A DNA stretch of 64,000 nucleotides from Gracilimonas amylolytica (GCF_002911695.1 NZ_PQBS01000034.1:62629-126628), one strand, 5' to 3'; shown: positions 19,151 to 28,677, numbered from the stretch's first letter. Program-made: numbers and translations. The notes: generated from the sequence alone by a model not told the origin.

Positions 19151-19159
19151 AAGATCCGG

Positions 19160-19738
19160 TTAGCGGCTAAAGAGTTTTCGGTTCACCCACAAATATTCTA
19201 TACCGGAGTAAGCGGTGAGTGCAGTGACAAACAGCATGGCGTAATAAAGAACACCGGAGTTGAAAAACTGAGAAGCCTGATCTGCAAAATCAATATCTGC
19301 TTGCTTGAAAACGCCTAACAACAATACGGCATACAGGAACACCATTTGAACAAGAGTTTTGGCTTTGGCGGTGAAACGGGTTTCCATAACAATGTCTTTT
19401 TGCCCTGCATATAATCGTAACCCGGTTACTATGATATCACGCACAAGAATTACCGAAATGGCCCACCATGGGAATTGACTTACATCGAGAAAAGGTAGAC
19501 ACAGGAAACCCGCAAAGGTCAGGAATTTATCAGCAAGGGGATCTATGAAGACTCCAAAATCACTTTCAATTTCATAATACCGGGCAATTTTACCATCAGC
19601 AAAATCAGTGACTGCCGCCACCGCAAAAACAGCTACACTTAGAGATCGCCAGATCAACTCATCCTGAATGTACATAAACAGGAATATGGGAGCCAGGATC
19701 ATCCTAAGCGTGCTCAGTATGTTAGGAATATTCTTCAT
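19160..19738 (-). CDS. pgsA: CDP-diacylglycerol-glycerol-3-phosphate 3-phosphatidyltransferase
   Basis: An integral membrane enzyme that makes phosphatidylglycerophosphate from CDP-diacylglycerol and glycerol-3-phosphate. The CDP-alcohol phosphotransferase signature D-x-x-D-G-x-x-A-R-x(8)-G-x(3)-D-x(3)-D is visible in DFADGKIARYY followed by FGVFIDPLADK. I chose the ATG at 19736-19738, giving 192 residues and the usual N-terminus MKNIPNILSTLRM. The frame is open upstream to 19810, but those 24 residues are unlike the family. A TAnnTTTG box lies 25 bp upstream. It is co-directional with pgpA and divergent from cinA. Confidence 0.94.
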   Translation of the reverse strand: MKNIPNILSTLRMILAPIFLFMYIQDELIWRSLSVAVFAVAAVTDFADGKIARYYEIESDFGVFIDPLADKFLTFAGFLCLPFLDVSQFPWWAISVILVRDIIVTGLRLYAGQKDIVMETRFTAKAKTLVQMVFLYAVLLLGVFKQADIDFADQASQFFNSGVLYYAMLFVTALTAYSGIEYLWVNRKLFSR

Positions 19739-19762
19739 AAAAAATTCAGCTGATTTGATGGC

Positions 19763-19770
19763 CAAACTTA
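19763..19770 (-). promoter_or_regulatory. Possible -7 box upstream of pgsA
   Basis: On the - strand this reads TAAGTTTG, a full match to the Bacteroidota -7 consensus TAnnTTTG, 25 bp before the chosen pgsA start. No TTG was found at the usual -33 distance, so this is a partial match only. Confidence 0.3.
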
Positions 19771-19897
19771 CTAAGTAATTCAATTCATTACATGAATGAT
19801 TTCGTTGCAAGCAGAGGCAGATCCGGATCGAAGGGAAATAAAGTATTTAAAGATTTAACTGTGGAAATTGGACAGGGTATTACAGAATTTATGCCCC

Positions 19898-21187
19898 ATG
19901 AAAGCACAGATTGTTTCGGTCGGAAATGAGTTACTTATTGGTGATACAGTTAACACAAATGCCTCATGGCTGGGGGATTACCTTACCCGTGCCGGTTTTG
20001 AAGTGACTTACATTCATACCATCACCGATGATCTAAGTCAGATCAAGAACACCCTCCGTTTTGCAATGGATCGATCCGATCTTGTTATCAGTACCGGAGG
20101 ACTTGGTCCCACCCACGATGATATGACCAAGAAGGCCGTTGCAGAATTATTTGATGTAGGATACGTGCTGCACGAGCCCACACTTGAATACATTAAAACG
20201 TTGTTTAAAGAGCGTAATATCCCGTTTTCCAGCTCAAATCATGCTCAGGCTGAGGTTCCTGAAAACTGTAAGGTACTTTTCAATAAAGCGGGTACTGCGC
20301 CCGGAATGTGGTTTCATGAATCTGATACGGTGCTGGCGGTATTGCCCGGTGTGCCAAATGAAATGAAATACCTGATGAAAAAGCGGGTACATGCTAAGAT
20401 CAAAGAAGTTTTTTCTGAAACGGAATACCTGCTATCGAGATACCTGAAAACAGCCGGGATCGGTGAAAGTACGCTGAGTGATGAGGTCCTTGGAGATCTG
20501 AGTGATTACTTTAATAATGGCGTGAGTATGGCTTACCTGCCGGCTCCCGGAGGTGTGACGTTGCGGCTGAATGCCAAGGGGGCAACTAAAGAGGAGGCGG
20601 AAGAACATCTTCAAACGATCACTGATGTGATCTACGAAAAAGCCGGTAAATTTATTTATGGTGAAGGGAAAGAGTTTGAACTCAGTGAATCGGTCGGTCA
20701 TTTACTTCAGGAATCCGGGTTGTATTTAGCCACCGCAGAAAGTTGCACAGGAGGATCGATTTCGAATAGTATCACGGATAGATCCGGGAGCAGTGCTTAC
20801 TTTAAGGGTGGCATTGTATCGTATGCTAATTCTGTGAAGGTGAAACAGCTTGGGGTAAATAAAGAAGACCTGGAAAAGCACGGAGCGGTCAGTAAAGAGG
20901 TAGCCCTGCAAATGGCTAAGGGGGCGGCTGAAAATCTTGATGCTGATATCGGTATTTCTGCAACGGGTGTGGCAGGACCTACGGGTGGCACAGAAGATAA
21001 ACCGGTCGGTACGGTATGGATGGGGTATTATCAGGAAAACGGTCCTCATTTTGCCGTAAAAGCCATGTTTACCAAAGACCGATTGATCAATAAGGAACGT
21101 ACCAAGATGGTGCTTCTTGAGATCACAAGAAGACAGTTGAAGAACATTGATGGCATGCCTTACGATCTAAAACCACACACTTCTTGA
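19898..21187 (+). CDS. cinA: CinA family protein (competence/damage-inducible, NMN amidase)
   Basis: A 429-residue two-domain protein. The N-terminal MoCF-like domain (about 1-170) begins MKAQIVSVGNELLIGD and contains STGGLGPTHDDMTKKA. The C-terminal CinA domain (about 265-415), linked to nicotinamide-nucleotide amidase activity, contains ATAESCTGGSISN and GISATGVAGPTGG. I chose the ATG at 19898; a TTG 30 bp upstream in frame would add ten residues that do not fit the family. The stop overlaps the TTG start of the next gene (TTGA), which suggests translational coupling. Confidence 0.94.
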   Translation: MKAQIVSVGNELLIGDTVNTNASWLGDYLTRAGFEVTYIHTITDDLSQIKNTLRFAMDRSDLVISTGGLGPTHDDMTKKAVAELFDVGYVLHEPTLEYIKTLFKERNIPFSSSNHAQAEVPENCKVLFNKAGTAPGMWFHESDTVLAVLPGVPNEMKYLMKKRVHAKIKEVFSETEYLLSRYLKTAGIGESTLSDEVLGDLSDYFNNGVSMAYLPAPGGVTLRLNAKGATKEEAEEHLQTITDVIYEKAGKFIYGEGKEFELSESVGHLLQESGLYLATAESCTGGSISNSITDRSGSSAYFKGGIVSYANSVKVKQLGVNKEDLEKHGAVSKEVALQMAKGAAENLDADIGISATGVAGPTGGTEDKPVGTVWMGYYQENGPHFAVKAMFTKDRLINKERTKMVLLEITRRQLKNIDGMPYDLKPHTS

Positions 21188-23151
21188 ACCGCCTTATTTT
21201 CCTACATATCGTTTTTCTGTTGGTCAGTACACAGGTGTGCGCGCAAGTTGTGGACTCAGTCCGGACGAATATTTCTTCAGATTCTTTATCACTGACTCCC
21301 GATTCAACCTTCAACTCCGATACTACGGCATCCAAAAGAACCTCAGAACCCCTTGAACCCGTCGTTCCCTGGGAAGAATCATTTCCATCATTCGCGGAAA
21401 CCATAACCACGGATAGCCTTCTCAGATGGCAGATCTGGCCCAACTGGGGAGATCATCAGGCTTACCGGCCGGATGTGATCTCGTTCAGGCAGGGAACCAT
21501 TGGCCGGGTTGACGCCTATCACATAAATGGATATGAACCCTACGAGCAGGAAGTGGTGCTGGATGGACTCACTATCAATGACCCTGTTACGGGTTTACCG
21601 AATTATAACCTCATCCCTCACCGGAAAATTGATGAAGCTGTGGAATTTTATGGAGGCACATACCGGTCTGATATCAGGATAAGAGATTTTTATCTGCTGA
21701 AACCCAGAAGTTATTTGATCTATGATGAAGCCGGTGGGGCTTACCGCAACCTCGAGTTTTTGGTGTCTCGTAATTTTTCCCAATCTACCAATCTGGAACT
21801 TTCTTACTGGGATCGACGTGGCGGTGATTATTTTCCAAACAGTAATGTACAGGGTAATCAGATAACCGGGAGATTGTACCATCACCTGAATGATAAGTAT
21901 TTGGTGAGGGCATTGTATCTGCGAAATCAATATGACAGGGGGGAACCGTTTGGGTATGTGATCGGTAATCCGGCTGAATTCCCATTTAATGAATTTCAAT
22001 CCCAGCCCCGGAACAGCAGTGCGAGTTCTGATCTAAGCCGATGGGATCTGATCACCGGGATCTATCATCGAAGCGATACCTCATCGGCTGAAAATGCAGG
22101 GATCGATTTTTCATACAGCAAAAGCAGTAAGGAACTCTCGTTTGTGATCGATACCCTCACTCAAAACATTCGTAGTTTCAGTCCCCGGGCTTTTTATAAG
22201 GCCGGCATTGGTAAACTGAAACTGGGGGTAGAAGGGAAGGCCTCACTGCACAATGTGGACGAGAATACCTCACTGTCGATCAAAAACTGGTCGGTTTACA
22301 GTGGAGATCTTTCTGCGGAATGGAATATTTCAAATGGCCTGATGGCTTTTGGTACTGCCGGAATACAGTACGACTCGAATGAAAAGTCAGCCTATGAATC
22401 CGTCCTGGGAATGGGGCTTCAGCCACTGAATTGGGTAAACCTCAAAGTCAGTGGGGCGATATTTAGCAACAGGCCGTCCATTCAGGCATTGTATTGGGAT
22501 GGCAGCGGCTATGAAGGAAATTCGGATTTGGATAATGAAATAGGATATGCAGCCAATGCCCAACTTGAGCTGGATTTTCATCCAAACCTGACATTTGGTT
22601 TGAAAGGGAGGTACAAAAATTCGGACGGTGCGGTGTGGATCACTTCAGATAGTACCTTCACGAACAGCTCTGAGGTCGAACAGCTGTACGGTTCGGTCTA
22701 TGGTCAGTTTGAGAACCGATTATTTGAGTTCAGCAGTTCAGCGACATTGCAAAATTATACCTATCTGGAACCCGATCCGTTAAATACACCTATTAATCGG
22801 CAAGATCAGATCTTGTGGATACGGAATTCGGCCTTTGTAAAAGGATATGTATTTGACCGGGCAGCCTATCTGAAGATGGGTTTTAAAACCCTGCTATCTC
22901 CCTTTGCCTACGGCGCGCGAACCTACAATACAGAGTTAGGTATCTGGCAGGGTAATAGCCTTGAACAAGATCTTCCTCCATTTTTCAGAATGGATGCTGA
23001 ACTTTCTGCCCGGATAAGAGGTATCATGCTTGTCATGCGATGGGAAAATGCCCTTGACGGATTTGGTCAGGCAGGCTACTTTGAGGCGGCCGGTTATCCG
23101 ATGCCACCACGACGGTTATTAGTTGGAATCAGAGCACAATTCAGAAATTAG
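21184..23151 (+). CDS. Outer-membrane beta-barrel protein with TonB-plug-like N-terminus
   Basis: A 655-residue protein starting with TTG that overlaps the cinA stop. A signal peptide ends near residue 20 (QVCAQ). A Ser/Thr/Asp-rich stretch follows to about residue 55. Next is a plug-like segment (EVVLDGLTINDPVTGLPNYN, AVEFYGGTYRSD) as in TonB-dependent receptors. The remaining 500 residues show the alternating pattern and aromatic turns of a transmembrane barrel, ending in the short strand GIRAQFRN with an aromatic residue near the C-terminus. I see no clear TonB box. Substrate is unknown. Placement between cinA and ftsX with tight spacing on both sides makes it part of their transcription unit. 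Confidence 0.8.
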   Translation: MNRLIFLHIVFLLVSTQVCAQVVDSVRTNISSDSLSLTPDSTFNSDTTASKRTSEPLEPVVPWEESFPSFAETITTDSLLRWQIWPNWGDHQAYRPDVISFRQGTIGRVDAYHINGYEPYEQEVVLDGLTINDPVTGLPNYNLIPHRKIDEAVEFYGGTYRSDIRIRDFYLLKPRSYLIYDEAGGAYRNLEFLVSRNFSQSTNLELSYWDRRGGDYFPNSNVQGNQITGRLYHHLNDKYLVRALYLRNQYDRGEPFGYVIGNPAEFPFNEFQSQPRNSSASSDLSRWDLITGIYHRSDTSSAENAGIDFSYSKSSKELSFVIDTLTQNIRSFSPRAFYKAGIGKLKLGVEGKASLHNVDENTSLSIKNWSVYSGDLSAEWNISNGLMAFGTAGIQYDSNEKSAYESVLGMGLQPLNWVNLKVSGAIFSNRPSIQALYWDGSGYEGNSDLDNEIGYAANAQLELDFHPNLTFGLKGRYKNSDGAVWITSDSTFTNSSEVEQLYGSVYGQFENRLFEFSSSATLQNYTYLEPDPLNTPINRQDQILWIRNSAFVKGYVFDRAAYLKMGFKTLLSPFAYGARTYNTELGIWQGNSLEQDLPPFFRMDAELSARIRGIMLVMRWENALDGFGQAGYFEAAGYPMPPRRLLVGIRAQFRN

Positions 23152-23154
23152 AAT

Positions 23155-24039
23155 ATGAGTATTAAATATATTGTTAGGGAAGGTATTTCAGGAATCAAGC
23201 GGACAAAGCTGGCCGCTACCACTTCCATTTTTTCATTATTTGTTGCGGTTTTGTTATTGGGAATTCTCACGCGCATCGGTTTCAACGTGTATAGTCAGGC
23301 AATGTCGATCAAGGAATTAGTTGAGGTTGAGGTATTCCTTCTGGATGTGGATGAGCGAACCATGGATCAGATCCGTCAACAGATCGAATCAGAGGAATTG
23401 GTGATCGATGCAACCTACATCTCCAAAGACAGTGCCTCAGCCATTATGAGAGAAGAATTCGGGGCAGGGGTGGAAGAACTGGCTGAATTGAATTTTCTCC
23501 CGGCTTCGTACCGTCTTAGTGTAAATACGGATGCAGGGGCAGAGAGCATTGAAACCATGGTTTCCAGGCTTCAGAATATCCGTGGCGTGGACGAAGTGGA
23601 GTATAATGCCGCCTTACTTCGAGTTATGGAGTCGAATTTAAATACCTTTTCAATGGTGGGAGGCGGTATAGGGATCCTCATTTTACTGGCTGCTTTGGTA
23701 TTGGTTTACAACACCATCCGGCTCACCATTTACGCAAAAAGAGACCTGATCCGGGCTATGAAACTGGTAGGAGCCACTCATAAATTTATCCGAAGCCCAT
23801 TTATCGTAGAGGGGATCTTGCAGGGATTGATTGCAGGCTCTTTGGCTGTACTGAGTATATTTTTCATTTTTGAATTAGCGATGCCATACTATCTGCCTGA
23901 CCTTGGGTTACTTGAGTGGCCTTTCGGAAGGTGGTACTTTCTGGCCGGAGCCATGTTGCTTCTCTCAATGATGATGGGATGGTGGGGAAGCCGCTGGGCT
24001 GCACGCCGGTTCATCAAGGAAACCTATATTTCTGAATGA
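23155..24039 (+). CDS. ftsX: Cell division protein FtsX (ABC-type permease subunit)
   Basis: A 294-residue membrane protein with the FtsX layout: a cytoplasmic N-terminus, TM1 at about 20-42, an extracytoplasmic domain (about 45-160, with VEVEVFLLDVDERTMDQIRQ), then three TM helices near 168-190, 215-240 and 260-282. The MacB/FtsX-type permease core contains VYNTIRLTIYAKR and LVGATHKFIRSPFIVEG. FtsX works with the ATPase FtsE to control peptidoglycan hydrolases at the septum. ftsE is not adjacent here, as is common in Bacteroidota. The start ATG lies 3 bp after the barrel-protein stop. Confidence 0.92.
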   Translation: MSIKYIVREGISGIKRTKLAATTSIFSLFVAVLLLGILTRIGFNVYSQAMSIKELVEVEVFLLDVDERTMDQIRQQIESEELVIDATYISKDSASAIMREEFGAGVEELAELNFLPASYRLSVNTDAGAESIETMVSRLQNIRGVDEVEYNAALLRVMESNLNTFSMVGGGIGILILLAALVLVYNTIRLTIYAKRDLIRAMKLVGATHKFIRSPFIVEGILQGLIAGSLAVLSIFFIFELAMPYYLPDLGLLEWPFGRWYFLAGAMLLLSMMMGWWGSRWAARRFIKETYISE

Positions 24040-24045
24040 CCGACT

Positions 24046-24072
24046 AAGGAGCTTCTAAAGCGGCTCCTTTTA
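24046..24072 (+). terminator. Hairpin terminator between ftsX and the Fur-family gene
   Basis: AAGGAGC (24046-24052) pairs with GCTCCTT (24063-24069), followed by TTTTAC. It lies between convergent genes, just after ftsX. The T tract is short, so efficiency is uncertain. Confidence 0.55.
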
Positions 24073-24090
24073 CTATAAAGGAAACCTAAG

Positions 24091-24597
24091 TTACTCCTTC
24101 ACAGAAGCCAGTTTGTTATTATTGGCTTTCTTGCGTTTTTCACAAGCTTCCTTATCGGTACAGGTACCAAAGAAGTGAAGGGAGTGGCCATCAATATCCA
24201 TATCGTGGATCTCTGATAACATGCGTTGTATCTCGCCAATTCGCGGATCACAAAATTCTAGCACATGTCCGCATTCTCGACAGATGATATGATCATGCTG
24301 CTGGTAGGCATAGGCACGTTCGTAGTAATACTGACTTTTCCCAAACTGCTGACGCTGAACCAATCCGCATTCTACAAGCAGATCAAGGGTGTTATAAACC
24401 GTGGCTCTTGAGACCCGGGTACCGCCTTCTTTCATCCTGAAAAATATATCGTCGGCATCAAAATGTCCGTCGGCCGTGTAGATCTCTTCCAGAACCATGA
24501 ACCGCTCAGGGGTTTGGCGCTGATTTCTTTCTTTTAAATAGGAACGAAATATCTCCTTTACAAGATTTACCGTATCTTCGTGTGCTGGATGTGCCAT
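24091..24597 (-). CDS. Fur/PerR-family metal- or peroxide-responsive repressor
   Basis: A 168-residue Fur-superfamily regulator. The winged-helix DNA-binding domain covers about residues 10-85 (RQTPERFMVLEEIYTADGHF, RVSRATVYNTLDLLVECGLV). The dimerisation/metal domain follows with HDHIICRECGHVLEF, carrying the His and CxxC Zn ligands. A second Cys pair lies near GTCTDKEACEKR. By sequence alone I cannot decide between Fur, PerR and Zur. It is divergent from an acyl-CoA synthetase gene, and an inverted repeat of 10-bp arms lies in the shared control region. Confidence 0.9.
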   Translation of the reverse strand: MAHPAHEDTVNLVKEIFRSYLKERNQRQTPERFMVLEEIYTADGHFDADDIFFRMKEGGTRVSRATVYNTLDLLVECGLVQRQQFGKSQYYYERAYAYQQHDHIICRECGHVLEFCDPRIGEIQRMLSEIHDMDIDGHSLHFFGTCTDKEACEKRKKANNNKLASVKE

Positions 24598-24675
24598 AAT
24601 ACTCTTTTGATTTGCCTAAATATACAACTTGTAAACATGCATATGAAACTCAGGCTTTTGATTTTAAGAGTATTA
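24597..24675. promoter_or_regulatory. Wide inverted repeat in the fur-family/acyl-CoA synthetase control region
   Basis: TAATACTCTT at 24597-24606 is the exact reverse complement of AAGAGTATTA at 24666-24675. AGGC/GCCT motifs lie inside at matching distances. The left arm abuts the Fur-family start codon. The spacing is much larger than a normal Fur or PerR box, so it may be two half-operators or chance. Confidence 0.3.
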
Positions 24676-24714
24676 TATTTCAGCGGAGTTAGACCAGGAA
24701 TTAATTAGCGAACT

Positions 24715-26595
24715 ATGCCTACTGTAGTCCCTTTTGAAACACTGACGGAACTGTTTTTGAATCTGTCTCATAAATACAGTGAGTCAGATAAAACCCCATT
24801 TCATTTTAAGCCTGCACCCGATAAACCTTATGAGCCCATATTATGGGATCAGGTGACCGATGATGTATATTCCATCGCTACTTATTTGATGGAAAGAGGT
24901 ATTCAAAAAGGAGACCGGGTCGGTATTCTCAGTGAGAACCGGTACGAATGGGCGGCCGTTGACCTTGCTATACAGTTAGTGGGAGGTATAAATGTATCGC
25001 TTTATACCACTCTTCCGGCACATCAGTGCGAATATATTCTGAAGGATTCCGGAACTAAGATCTTCTTTGTTTCCACGGGACTTCAGCTTAAGAAAGCTGT
25101 TGATGTTTTTGAGAATTGTGATGAGCTCGAGCAGGTTGTGGCCTTCGATGAGCCGACACTGAAGCATTTGATGGATAATGACTTCGTGCAAATGTATGAC
25201 GACATGCTTATTGAAGGCGGAAAGCACATAGAGAAGCATAAGGACGCTATAAAACAACGCAGCAAAGAAGTAGAGCCTTCAGATGTGGCAACCCTGATCT
25301 ACACGTCAGGTACTACCGGTCAGCCCAAAGGGGCCATGCTTACTCACAATAATATTGTGTCTAATGTGAAGGCCGCCACGCAGCATATATACTGGGATGA
25401 TAATGACCGGCTGCTTTCCTTCCTTCCATTGTGTCATTCTTTTGAGAGAACGGCCGGGTATTATGCGATGATATCCAGTGGTGTTGAGGTCTATTATGCT
25501 GAAAGTGTGGATACGGTCTCCCGGAATATGCCTGAGGTAAAACCAACCATTATGATCAGTGTGCCGCGGCTGTTTGAGAAAATGTATAATCTCATCGTGA
25601 AAAGTGTAGAGGAGGGGAGTGACACCAAGAAGAAGATCTTTGATTGGGCCGTTGAGACCGGGCAGAAGTATGCGGAAGGCAAACGCGGACTGGTGGCCGT
25701 CCAGAAAAAAATTGCTGACAAACTGGTGTTTGATAAACTGAAAGAACGAACCGGTGGTCATGTTCGGCTTTTTGTATCAGGTGGAGCCGCTTTGCCCCCT
25801 GAGATCGACACCTTCTTCCAGTGTGCCGGTATGAATATTCTTCAGGGTTATGGACTTACAGAAACCTCTCCGGTAATGGCTGCCAATCAGCCGGGTAAGG
25901 AAAAGATAGGTGCAGTTGGGACGATCATTCCAGGTGTAACGGTTGGTATTCAAAGCCTTGAGAATGGGGAAATACTGGCCACCATCAGCGGTGAGGATTA
26001 TCCTACCGACCTGAGTTCTGAAGAAGGTGAGATCCTTTGTAAGGGACCAAATGTGATGAAAGGATATTGGAATAACGAGAAGGCAACCAAGGAAATGATC
26101 GACGATGATGACTGGCTTCACACCGGTGACGTTGGAAAGTTTGAGGATGGTTTCCTGAAGATCACGGATCGTATCAAACATATGATCGTGAATGCCGGTG
26201 GTAAGAATATTTATCCGGGGCCGATTGAAGACCTGTTTAAAACAAGTAAGTGGATCGATCAGATCGTGGTAGTTGGAGAAGCCCAAAATTACATGGCCGC
26301 GATCATTGTCCCTGATTTTGAAGTGGTAGGTAAATGGGCCAAAGAACAAGGCTTATCGTTCAAGGGTAATGAAGAACTTATTGAGCTTGAGGAAGTCAAA
26401 GATATCTACAAGAAGGAGCTAAGGGCCTTCTCTAAAGAACTCGCCTCGCATGAGAAGGTGAGAGACTTCAGATTGGTTGCCAACGAGTTTACGGTTGAAA
26501 CCGGCGAGATCACTCCTACCCTGAAAGTGAAACGCAGGGTGATCGCAGATAAATACGGTCACCTGATCGAAGACATCTATAAGGATGATGATTGA
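24715..26595 (+). CDS. Long-chain fatty acid-CoA ligase (AMP-forming)
   Basis: A 626-residue adenylate-forming enzyme that activates fatty acids to acyl-CoA via acyl-AMP. Core motifs are visible: LIYTSGTTGQPKGAMLTHNN (A3/P-loop, about residue 195), QGYGLTETSP (A5), DWLHTGDVGKFEDGFLKITD (A7) and the DRIKHMIVNAGGKNIYPGPI hinge (A8). The catalytic Lys is probably in PTLKVKRR near the C-terminus. Length and the FAA1-like middle region fit bacterial long-chain acyl-CoA synthetases (FadD/LcfA type). It is monocistronic, with its own terminator 38 bp downstream. Confidence 0.93.
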   Translation: MPTVVPFETLTELFLNLSHKYSESDKTPFHFKPAPDKPYEPILWDQVTDDVYSIATYLMERGIQKGDRVGILSENRYEWAAVDLAIQLVGGINVSLYTTLPAHQCEYILKDSGTKIFFVSTGLQLKKAVDVFENCDELEQVVAFDEPTLKHLMDNDFVQMYDDMLIEGGKHIEKHKDAIKQRSKEVEPSDVATLIYTSGTTGQPKGAMLTHNNIVSNVKAATQHIYWDDNDRLLSFLPLCHSFERTAGYYAMISSGVEVYYAESVDTVSRNMPEVKPTIMISVPRLFEKMYNLIVKSVEEGSDTKKKIFDWAVETGQKYAEGKRGLVAVQKKIADKLVFDKLKERTGGHVRLFVSGGAALPPEIDTFFQCAGMNILQGYGLTETSPVMAANQPGKEKIGAVGTIIPGVTVGIQSLENGEILATISGEDYPTDLSSEEGEILCKGPNVMKGYWNNEKATKEMIDDDDWLHTGDVGKFEDGFLKITDRIKHMIVNAGGKNIYPGPIEDLFKTSKWIDQIVVVGEAQNYMAAIIVPDFEVVGKWAKEQGLSFKGNEELIELEEVKDIYKKELRAFSKELASHEKVRDFRLVANEFTVETGEITPTLKVKRRVIADKYGHLIEDIYKDDD

Positions 26596-26632
26596 TCCGA
26601 CTTCACCATTCTCTGTATAAAATCTGAAATAT

Positions 26633-26663
26633 AAAAAAGGCCTCGTGTGAGGCCTTTTTTATA
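26633..26663. terminator. Bidirectional rho-independent terminator
   Basis: AAAAAAGGCCTC, a four-base GTGT loop, then GAGGCCTTTTTT form a near-perfect stem with T runs on both strands. It separates the convergent acyl-CoA synthetase (+) and S41 peptidase (-) genes. Confidence 0.92.
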
Positions 26664-26682
26664 TCACCAAAGAATGTATGAT

Positions 26683-28596
26683 CTACTCGTTATTGTCACC
26701 TGATAGATTTCCAATGGCAGAAGCTTTTGAATCTCCACTGGCAAGTTCTTCCAGCCTGGCAACGGCATCCCACAAGGTCATGGCTTTTTTAAGGGTGTTG
26801 TCAAACACATCGTTAACGATCGGGTAGAAGTACTCCATTCCCCAGACCTGTCGGGCCAGCTCAGCCTTCATGCGGCCTTCAAGCAGCCACGAGATATCTT
26901 CAAAATGTCCCTGTGGCACAAATAATGTATCGTTTCTGAAATCAGGGGTTTTAACCGTATCAGAAATGAACATACCGCGTTCAACCAGCAAAGATCTCAA
27001 TCCTTCTACATTGGTATCATCCCACTCAAAGTTTTCGCGATAGTTTTCAAAATCAGATTCCCATTCTGCTCTGAAAGCATCCCCGTTTTCATCCAGGAAG
27101 TTCCGTACATAATCAAATGAGGCCTGCTCACGAATAGCGAAATTGAATACATAGGCTGATGTGGAAGTATCTGCCGGTACAATATAATCAGGTACAATGC
27201 CGCCACCGCCATAAACGGTTCGTCCACCATCGGTTTGATACTTGAGAGAATCAGGAATGTGGTTTATGAATTCTGAGGCATCATCCATGGCATCCTCACG
27301 GCGGTAGATCTCGTATGCATACTCTTCACCGCCTTCTACAAATGGCTTCTGAATGAGTCTGCCCGAAGGGGTATAGTATCGGGAAATAGTGACCCTAACA
27401 CTGCTCTTATCTACCAATTCGTATTGCTGCTGAACCAGGCCCTTACCGAAGGTTCGTTTACCGACTATCAGTCCCCGGTCATGATCCTGAATAGCCCCAC
27501 TCACGATCTCGCTCGCTGAGGCTGCTCCTTCATCAACTAAAACAATAACGGGTTTTTCAATATAAGCACCATCTTTTCTGGAAAAATACTCACCGTCGAA
27601 GCGTTTATGCTTACTTTTGGTGGATACCAGCTCGGTTCCCCGGGGGAAGAATTCTTCTGCAATGGCAATAGCCTGACTCAGATATCCTCCGGGATTTCCT
27701 CTCAGATCAAGTACCAGGCGGTCCATGCCTTCATTGCGCAGTTCCCGGGTTGCTTGCATAAATTCATCGTGGGTAGTGGCTGCAAACCGGTTGATCTTGA
27801 TGTACCCGGTACGCTCATCCAGCATATAGGAGGTATCCACAGTGTATAAGGGGATATCATCACGCGTGATGGTAAAATTGATGGGTTCACGCACATTCGG
27901 TCGCTTGACGGTTACGCCAACTTTGGTGCCTTTTTCGCCTCGCAGCCTTCTCAGTACCATCTCATTGGTAAATCCAACGGCAGATGAATCCTCGATCTCA
28001 ATGATGCGGTCACCGGAACGAATACCCAGCTGCTCACTGGGTCCACCGGAAATAGCGGTAATTACGGTTATGGTATCCTGAATGATCTGAAACTGCACGC
28101 CGATGCCCTGAAATTTTCCGGCAAATTCAGCCTGGATCTGCTCATTGTCTTCAGCTTCGATGTACACAGAGTGAGGATCAAGGGTTGAGAACATGCCTCT
28201 GATGGCAGCCTCGGTTAGCTTACCCATATCTTCATCCGCACTGTTGTTGGCTACATAAAGATACGCCCGTTCAAAATTTCTAAATGAATCTCTTATCGAT
28301 TCAATGTTAACTCCGCTAAAGGTTGTATCGATGGGGGAATCGGTGATCTCCAGCGTACTGTCTTTGATGGCTTTGACCATATATTTGATACTGGTCTTGT
28401 ACATCTGATCGATGTCAGGTTCGCTGAAGTAATTGGTAATGATACTTCGTTGTGCCTGATGGTATTTGGTCAGGTTTTCCGTGTCGTTGTTTTCTGACTG
28501 AATGACCGGATCGACCCCCGTAAAACGGAGCGCCGCAAGCAGCAACAGAATGAGTATGTTTGGGTACAGTATCTTTTTTAAATGCATGTAGATCAT
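26683..28596 (-). CDS. S41-family C-terminal processing protease with PDZ domain
   Basis: A 637-residue envelope protease. An N-terminal hydrophobic segment (about 8-24) is a signal peptide or anchor. An ATG three codons later (28587) could also be the start. A PDZ domain follows at about 140-220 (GKFQGIGVQFQ, GPSEQLGIRSGDRIIEIE). The tail-specific protease domain carries the Ser-Lys dyad: Ser in DEGAASASEIVSGA (about residue 357) and Lys in GKRTFGKGLVQQ (about 383). The family cleaves C-termini of envelope proteins. The C-terminal 200 residues are a less conserved extension common in Bacteroidota members. A 14-bp palindrome lies 82 bp upstream. Confidence 0.94.
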   Translation of the reverse strand: MIYMHLKKILYPNILILLLLAALRFTGVDPVIQSENNDTENLTKYHQAQRSIITNYFSEPDIDQMYKTSIKYMVKAIKDSTLEITDSPIDTTFSGVNIESIRDSFRNFERAYLYVANNSADEDMGKLTEAAIRGMFSTLDPHSVYIEAEDNEQIQAEFAGKFQGIGVQFQIIQDTITVITAISGGPSEQLGIRSGDRIIEIEDSSAVGFTNEMVLRRLRGEKGTKVGVTVKRPNVREPINFTITRDDIPLYTVDTSYMLDERTGYIKINRFAATTHDEFMQATRELRNEGMDRLVLDLRGNPGGYLSQAIAIAEEFFPRGTELVSTKSKHKRFDGEYFSRKDGAYIEKPVIVLVDEGAASASEIVSGAIQDHDRGLIVGKRTFGKGLVQQQYELVDKSSVRVTISRYYTPSGRLIQKPFVEGGEEYAYEIYRREDAMDDASEFINHIPDSLKYQTDGGRTVYGGGGIVPDYIVPADTSTSAYVFNFAIREQASFDYVRNFLDENGDAFRAEWESDFENYRENFEWDDTNVEGLRSLLVERGMFISDTVKTPDFRNDTLFVPQGHFEDISWLLEGRMKAELARQVWGMEYFYPIVNDVFDNTLKKAMTLWDAVARLEELASGDSKASAIGNLSGDNNE

Positions 28597-28677
28597 ATTA
28601 CGTCATTACTTATTGATCATAACCAATTCTGGCGTGTAAAGTTTCATTCAGAACGAGTGTACTAAATAATTAAGTAT

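Noticed and set aside
25306-26349. Long antisense frames (151 and 190 codons) within the acyl-CoA synthetase gene
   Set aside because: The sense protein has all motifs of its family; antisense frames are by-products of codon bias.
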